This document shows positions 57,430-64,000 of a DNA stretch of 64,000 bases, in pieces; positions within the stretch are counted from its first letter, which is position 1, and every line of letters starts with the position of its first letter. The stretch is from NCBI GenBank assembly GCA_951230915.1, contig OX579638.1, forward strand, positions 13,658,696 to 13,722,695, written 5' to 3'. The notes beneath the pieces were generated by a model. It ran no database searches. It was not told the origin of the DNA and saw only the letters and a program-made list of their open reading frames with translations. The DNA is from Antitrichia curtipendula. Its lineage: Eukaryota > Streptophyta > Bryopsida > Hypnales > Leucodontaceae. The translations under genes were made by a program, and so were the position numbers.

Positions 57430-58998
57430 AGCTTTGCGTTTTTGGTATTTCGTGGGTGCTTTTCTTGGCCTCTGGGGCTTCAGATCAAGGGTTTAAGGGT
57501 GCAGTGCGAGCAAGCGAGCGTTTGTGTGTATGTGTGTTTGCAGTGAAGACAGGCACAGCTTTATTAGCAAAGGTGAGTGGATCTGAGTGTGTTTGGGTTG
57601 AGAATGCCCCTTCCCTGAGCAGTGCGCGTTTGGAATTTTGGTTCTGTTGTACGTGTTTTCATGAAAGACGGCTCTCACAGGTCTTGGTTCCTCTGTTCCA
57701 TTTTGGATCTGACTTCGGGTATAGATTTTTCACATTGCATTTTTAGATATTCCGCATTTCCTTCGTTACGATGGTGCGAGAGGCTTTTGAGTGACGCTCT
57801 GTATTTGGTGGGGGTGGCAAAAGGACTTTCACAACAGCAGCTACCGATTTGCTACTTCTTTTTTATACATTTTGTTGTGTTGAATTATTTAATGTATCGG
57901 AGGTTTTTGTTGGAATTTGAGGTGACAAGGTATGAGGGGAGAATTGGGAACGCGCACAGTGTGCAGTGTGCATTGTTCGCGCATTGCTGATTTTTCACCA
58001 CAGTGGTACTCGGTACTTTTGCTACGACACTGGGGGAGGTTTTCCTTGTTTTGAGTTGATGCTCTGGACGGTGAAGGTTGTGGTGGTAAAAGGACGTTTA
58101 GAGCAACTGCTGATTTATGTTAATTTTTCGTTTTCGATTTTTTCCGAGTCGAAGTTATTTCATTCAACTTCTATGATAACAATGTGTGAGGGGTTCACGT
58201 CGACAGGTTTGGTCTGTGTGAGATCGCAGACAGTGGATTGATTGCGTATTTGATAGCTTTTTTCTTGTTGAGTACGGTGAAAAGATTGTTGTGAGGGGCA
58301 TGCATGCTTGCAAAGTTTGCACATGTCGGTAGGGCGACCCTGGTTGTGGTAGTTAAAAGGACTTTAGAATCTTTACTTTTTGTTTTCGTTGTATCGGAGC
58401 CTTTTCCTTGAACGATGGCGAGGTGTGTTGAGAATTGGTTGGTTGGTTTGAGATCGCATACAGAGAGTATTGTTCGCGTACTAAAAACCTGTTAGTTCAG
58501 GGCGTGAATAGATTTTTGCGATGGGCCTGCGCACTTGCAAATTTTTACAAATATTTACGAGGATGGTTTCTTGGAGATTTCGAGCATAACATTTTTGAGG
58601 AGCTCCCTGAGCACCTTTAGAATTAATAACAGTGAGCCAAGAAAAGAAATCCATGCACAATCTTGAGCTCATATTATTTTTGTAACGACAGGTCTGGCTC
58701 ACGTGTGAATTATTTATTCCGTTCGTCCTGTCCTTTCGTCAGCAATTTTCAGCATGTTTGTATGTGGGCTCATCTCTGGCAATAGAATACACTATGTCCT
58801 TCACGGTTTCCATTGATTTAGTGATCATGGACGTCAATGACACTCAGAGTTCATGTATCTATGACCCTGATGTACTTTTTGCTGTGGGTATACAATGACA
58901 TTTTGTGACCCATGGGCTTCTTTGTGTTTGCCTGTTTTTCAATTTGAAGGCTGGTTGCTTCCTCCTTGCGTCAAGGGCGTCTCGTCTTTCATCACTAG
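57430..58998 (+). other. 5'UTR exon and long leader intron of the pyrophosphatase gene
   Basis: A non-coding first exon appears to end at 57572 (GCAAAG|GTGAGT). The leader intron then runs to an acceptor just before the start codon, most likely CACTAG at 58993-58998. The interior is T/G-rich with no sustained frame, as in leader introns that raise expression in plants. A second acceptor near 58946 is possible. Confidence 0.5.
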
Positions 58999-59003
58999 GA
59001 AGT

Positions 59004-60854
59004 ATGACGTCTAATGGGGCTGCACCACCAGCTGGTGCAGTGAAAACGCCTTCCAAGCAGCCGACGTTTCAAAGCACTCCTCTCAACCAACGCATTCTCT
59101 CCACCATGGAGCGTCGCACAGTAGCTGCCCATCCGTGGCACGATCTGGAAATTGGTGAGTTCAGTCGTGTATGGAGCACTTAAAAAATTTGTTTTTATTG
59201 AGAGCTAGATCTGCAGTCCAGTTTTAGAAAAGCATGGGCTTCATTCTTATGCAGGAAATGGTACATTACTCCAGTGTCCAAGAGAGAAGATTGTAAGATA
59301 GTAGCTACCATGCTATGTTGTGTAAGATGCTATGTTCAGTAACATGTTTTAGTATTCCAGTTTGTGTTTACTTTCTTTCTGATAACCTTTCTGATTTCGT
59401 CAGTCTCAATGTTAAATTTTGTGCAGGTCCTGAGGCGCCCGCTATCTTCAACACTGTAAGTTTGAGAGTGTCTGATTAATGCATGTTTTTTTGGTGGATT
59501 TCATCGCTCACAACACGGGAATAATTAACCTGTAAATTTCCTAGCAAAATGTAAAAATTCCACTGCGGAAGCTCAGAGTTTGTAGTGTCTGTAGGATGAA
59601 AATTTTGAAGGCATTTGTTAGGGTGAGAAGCTGAATTTTCGTTGTCTGAATTTTGCAGGTGATTGAGATCGGAAAGGGAAGCAAGGTCAAGTACGAACTC
59701 GACAAGAAGAGTGGTTTGATCAAGGTAGACCGTATTTTGTACTCATCGGTTGTGTACCCCCACAACTACGGTTTCATTCCCCGCACGCTTTGTGAAGATG
59801 AGGATCCCATTGATGTCCTTGTCATCATGCAGGTATTCATTTTTGCAAGTTATGCCAACTGGTATGATTTTTTGGATTTTTATTTGGTGAATTTTCTGAC
59901 TACTAGAATGAGTGGGTAGACGTCGGTCAATTATTCATGGCCCTTGTGGTATTGTTGACAGGAGCCTGTTCTTCCTGGATGCTTCCTCCGTGCTCGGGCC
60001 ATTGGCCTCATGCCTATGATCGATCAGGTGATTGCCGTTCAGAGTCCTTTTTGGATTTTATTGCTCACTGAAGGCAGGGTCATAAAAACATGGGAAACTG
60101 ACCATTTCTGACCGTAAAAGTGGGTAGCTGTAGGAAGTCTAGATCTTGATCTTTTTGTACCAAAAATGGCGTGAACTTCATCTTGAGCTCTTCAAATTTG
60201 TATTCAGTTTCTCAAACGCCAGTTATGCCAATCTTTGGACGTATCTGTAAAAATAATGCAGGGTGAGAAGGATGACAAGATCATTGCCGTCTGTGCTGAC
60301 GATCCGGAATACAGACATTTCAAGGACATCAACGAGCTGCCTCCCCACAGATTGGCCGAAATCCGTCGGTTTTTTGAGGATTGTAAGTGTCTTCATGCTT
60401 GTTTGTTCGTGTTTTATCTTCCTGTATTTGATCTGAGAATTTTTGGTTTCTTGCTTTGTGCATCTCTTTTTTTTATGGAGTTTTTTTTTCTGAATTTTGT
60501 TGAAACTAGTCATGTCTTGGTCGCTGATTAGTTCTCCTTCTATTTAACAGACAAGAAGAATGAGAACAAGGAAGTCGCCGTCAATGACTTCCTCGGTCAT
60601 GAGGCTGCAATTGAAGCTATCGGTCACTCTATGTAAGGGGACACATTCTATACTTTGCTTCTCAGTAATTTAGTTCAACTTGTTTAGAGATTGAACTAGC
60701 ATCTCTTGTTTCATAGAGATTCTACTAAAGTAATGCGTTTGCTTAGAGCAGTGTACATGTCTTGGCTCCGAGGGATATACTAAATTGTGCTGACGTTTGA
60801 ATCATGTGCAGGAACTTGTACGCCTCGTACATTGTGGAGAGTTTGCGCCAGTAG
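59004..60854 (+). CDS. PPA: Soluble inorganic pyrophosphatase (family I)
   Basis: Hydrolyses pyrophosphate to two phosphates with Mg2+ and drives biosynthetic reactions, in cytosol by family expectation. Seven coding exons, all GT-AG: 59004-59154, 59427-59455, 59659-59832, 59962-60027, 60262-60382, 60551-60632, 60812-60854; 666 bases, 221 residues. Residues 1-35 are Ala/Pro/Thr-rich and variable, as in plant cytosolic forms. The catalytic core shows [12 protein letters not shown] (binding Lys and Glu), [13 protein letters not shown] and the signature [10 protein letters not shown] with three metal-binding Asp; the [12 protein letters not shown] and [10 protein letters not shown] stretches follow. 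All recognised active-site residues are present and the length is normal. ATG at 59004 follows the leader-intron acceptor by five bases; no upstream ATG competes in frame. Confidence 0.96.
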
Positions 60855-62825
60855 AGCTCAGCACCCACATGTTATAGCAAGAAAATTTACAATCACTATA
60901 ATTTTCAAATTGCTAATAGTAGTCCTGTGACTACGGCTATACTGTCACATTGACACACAATTTTTATTAGTGTATACTGCCACACTGGTAATACATATGC
61001 AATGCCTTCGACTGAACAAATTTCTTCGTACAAGCTTCATGTGCAGATAGGACATAGCATGATAACAATCATGAAGCGATTTTGCCACCTTCATTTTAGA
61101 AAGCTCGAAGGACGTGAAAAAATACATCACTACAAAAAGAAACTGGTCCCTAGAATTTTTAATGATAAAATATAATTGGTTTCCAAATAGTGGACTTCTA
61201 GTTTATTGTTCCTTATTGAAAGGTAGATCATGTTTTTTGACTGCAAATGAAGTTGCAAACAATTTCTCATAATGTTACATTGTGGGCACCCAGAATCGTC
61301 ATCTAAAATATTCCTTAATCCTAAAAGGATGGGCCCATACGAGTCACACATTTGTTCACTCTCTTTACTTCCATCTTGACACTAAAGACAGAACCTTTCT
61401 TGGTGCATCCTCTCTTATTGCATAATATGCAATAAAAGAATTTGTAGACAATAGGTGGGCATGTGCGTGATTAGGATGGAAAGTTGAATTAAATGTTTAT
61501 AGTATTTGTGGCCTCTTTAAATGAATAAACCTCTCTTATTGCATAATATGCAATAAAAGAATTTGTAGACAATAGTTGGGCATGTGCGTGATGTAGGATG
61601 GAAAGTTGAATTAAATGTTTATAGTATCTGTGGCCTCTTTAAATGCACAACCCTTTTTTAGTGCATAGTTCTAACACCATGCATTAAAAGAGGTTCTACT
61701 TGGATATATGAATGAATTTCTTAAATTTATTTTTCAAGGATGAAACCCCATATTTTTGAGTCATAAAACATGTTAAAAAAAGATCTACAATTCACACCAT
61801 AGGTGTATATTATAGTCTATGACATCATAATATAAACCGAAGTCATTGTGTCATTCTAATATTGAAAAATCAACAAACCATGGTCATAGGTCCAAAGTTC
61901 AGATTACAATATTAAATGGCAAGATTTGTTTCTATCAAGTCAAATTGGTAATTGAAAAGGGATTCCAATGTAATTTACAATGCTTTATTTGGACAACGTA
62001 ATAGTTAGTTATAAATTTTCTAAGTGCTACTAATAGTGTACCATAAATCAATACAAAGTTCTATTGCATTAAGCTTGTACTGTACAGCCTTAAAATCAAT
62101 GTACACTCTAAGCAATAGTTTAGATGTGACAATTTCTTATTAATCCCTAAACGACCAAAGGATAGTCTAGATTTTCATAATTGTAAAGATGTATAATAAA
62201 ATGCAATTTAGAATAATATAATTTAATAATGACTTTCAACCAATACTTGTAAAATATGATCCATAGATCATATCCATATGGCTAGATCATCTATTACCTG
62301 AACCAATATTTTTCAATAATATTTGAAGCCAAAAATTAAAAATTTCTTCTAAAATCAATTATACATTGAAAATTTGTTATTTTTTTTCTATAAGCTTTGG
62401 TTTTCTTTAAGTTCAAAATGTTAAATTCTAAACATAGATATTTTTGAAGATTTATTTTTTATTTTTTTATTAAATCATTTTTGAAGGGTCATTTTATTTC
62501 TTTTGAAGTACGAAATATTTGCAAAGCAAAATCTTCAAAATCTATGTTGAACAAATTTTAAAGAACTAAGACAAGAATCTTCTGGAAAAAGAAGATGGAT
62601 GCAAAAACACATTTTTTTGTGTACATCCCAATCTTCCAAAAAAAATGTTGAATGTACATTGTTCAAAATTTGAATGGATGGTCTTTTAAAGATTAATGAT
62701 GATTTTGTACTTGACTTACAAATGCAAGTAGAAAGTTTGGTCCTTCAAGGATTAATGACAATTTTGTACTTAACTCACAAATATAAGTAGGAATTTTGAC
62801 ATTACACTTATTATGATATTTAGTA
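60855..62825. other. 3' flank of the pyrophosphatase gene and AT-rich intergenic
   Basis: The first 100-200 bases are the likely 3'UTR. Beyond it there are no genes. A 121-bp tandem duplication lies at 61409-61645 and a diverged pair of about 70 bp near 62675-62790. Confidence 0.5.
61409..61645. repeat. 121-bp tandem duplication
   Basis: The block beginning CCTCTCTTATTGCATAATAT occurs at 61409 and 61530 with about three differences, including the palindrome TTGCATAATATGCAA. Confidence 0.92.
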
Positions 62826-63608
62826 CTCCCTCTATCTTCAAATGATCTTCATGTTGGCCTCAATTTTTTGTCCCAAATTGATCTTCCTATTGTACTACGT
62901 GACACTGAGAACTGGTCAAATTTGGCTTTTGATTGCTATTTGTAACCAACAAAACATCTCCAAGCAATAGTTCTCCTTCCTTCTATAAAACCATCAATTG
63001 AAAGACAAATGAAATGACCAGAGGGGTCAATCGTTCTTATTTTTTGCATTTCTTTGAGTGTTGCTTGATTGAAGGAGATGAAGCTAAAGGAAATGGTACA
63101 AAGGTCTACACATGGTCTTTGACTTATACTAACTACCCACAAAATGGCCCCGCACTCAACAGTTAACCCATAAATGATGTTGAGGATGTTTTCCAACCAA
63201 TGAATGACAAACAATCTCTCTATGTAGGATAAGAGTGCAACTATTCATCCTTCCAATTTTGTGTGAAAAGGGAAGATCTTCTCGAGGATCTTCTTGAGGA
63301 TCTTCTACAATCTTTTGACTTCCAATAGTGCTTTTGAATTTTTTAAGCCAACAATTCACATGGTACCAAAATTTACCGGCTCATCCTTTAAGGGTTAAGT
63401 GCCCATTGGTGCTCTTTGAAAATGCCCCCATAATTTCACTTTTCAATACTCCAAAACTGCACTTTGAAAAGGGTTCCAAAACTCAAAGTTTTTAGGACAC
63501 TAGAGTGCACAAAACTCTACTAATAGTGCAAAACGAATTTTTAAAATATTATTTTTAACCTTAATCCAAAACATTTTATTCAACAAGGTCATTTTGGGAT
63601 GGAAGGAG
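62826..63608. mobile_element. Stowaway (Tc1/mariner-like) element with nested insert
   Basis: CTCCCTCTATCTTCAAATGA at the left and, in complement, CTCCTTCCATCCCAAAATGA at the right are Stowaway-type ends, flanked by TA at 62824-62825 and 63609-63610. Total 783 bp, of which 236 bp is a nested TTAA MITE. No transposase frame. Confidence 0.8.
63163..63398. mobile_element. Short TTAA-flanked MITE, copy 2, nested in Stowaway
   Basis: TTAA at 63163-63166 and 63395-63398, inner ends CCCATAAATGATG and CCTTTAAGGG. It is collinear with 56410-56639 apart from a small GAGGATCTTCT duplication near 63281-63305. Confidence 0.85.
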
Positions 63609-63610
63609 TA

Positions 63611-64000
63611 TAACTTACCCTACTATTGAACTCACTTTAGTTCTCATTTAGTTGACAAATAGTGTTTAGGTGGACATTAGAGGTATTCTTGACATTAAAT
63701 GGCTATATGTCAACATGAACACTACTAAAAATTATAATAGTTGCAAATAGTGTTCAAGTTGACATTTAGTGTTGGTAACACTAATAAAGTTATTGACATT
63801 TAGTTTTAAAGTTCATCATTAGTGTTGCAAACACTAAATATCATTATTAGTCTAGTGTGAAACAAGTGAAACTTTGCATTGTCGGACTGCAGCTAAGGTC
63901 GATTTTTGACCTCGAGGGAATAGGCAGGGTCCTCCTCAAGGGGCAGGCCCAATAAAGAACAGGATCATTTGGGCAAGCAAATGCAGAAACTTGACTTTGT
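63611..64000. other. Intergenic with short AGTGTT/AACACT repeats
   Basis: No gene. Between 63655 and 63850 the motifs 'tagtgtt', 'gacattta' and 'aacact' recur many times in both orientations, which could be the arm of a further foldback repeat continuing out of the window. Confidence 0.4.

Noticed and set aside
57456..58241. Overlapping plus-strand ORFs before the pyrophosphatase start
   Set aside because: They fall in the T/G-rich leader exon and intron, differ in frame and show no domain.
1..64000. tRNA, rRNA or CRISPR features
   Set aside because: No cloverleaf, rRNA-like stretch or regularly spaced short repeat with unique spacers was seen; tandem arrays here lack spacers.

Overview
The window is plant nuclear DNA: AT-rich, intron-bearing genes with GT-AG splice sites, telomere-like TTTAGGG motifs near genes, a Ty1/copia retrotransposon primed by initiator tRNA-Met, and CACTA, hAT, Mutator-, Harbinger- and Stowaway-like elements. 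A plant-type soluble pyrophosphatase supports this. The kinase-TIR fusion and the transposase family suggest a non-seed plant such as a moss, but that is inference; no marker fixes the species.

Only two host genes look intact. At 4.3-7.6 kb (minus strand) a three-exon gene encodes about 872 residues: acidic N-terminus, helical region, TKL-type protein kinase and a C-terminal TIR domain. At 57.4-60.9 kb (plus strand) a gene with a 5'UTR intron and seven coding exons encodes a 221-residue family I inorganic pyrophosphatase. Between 12.5 and 14.8 kb a run of short minus-strand exon-like segments with good splice signals marks a further gene or gene relic that I could not identify.

Most of the rest is mobile DNA. 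A copia element with 199-bp LTRs, CTCAA target duplication, tRNA primer site and a gag-pol broken by two frameshifts and one TAG fills 15.7-21.0 kb. Next to it, 21.22-35.88 kb is bounded by inverted repeats of about 340 bp and reads as one giant TIR transposon of about 14.7 kb. It carries a spliced DDE-type transposase-like gene (plus strand, left half) and, convergent with it, a coiled-coil/RING-like gene and a third ORF (minus strand, right half). Three smaller elements are nested in it: a foldback MITE inside its left TIR, a 1.33-kb CACTA element, and a 472-bp hAT element that cuts off the transposase C-terminus.

From 36 to 57 kb and from 61 to 64 kb I find no confident gene. This space is filled by MITEs. 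They include at least six elements ending in TTAA target sites (piggyBac/Kolobok-like), four copies of an AAGGTAG-ended family, a Mutator-like MITE with a 9-bp duplication, a Harbinger-like MITE, and a Stowaway-like element with a TTAA MITE nested in it. In-frame stops in the element genes are mostly TAG, and the LTR differences are all transitions, as expected from decay of methylated cytosines.
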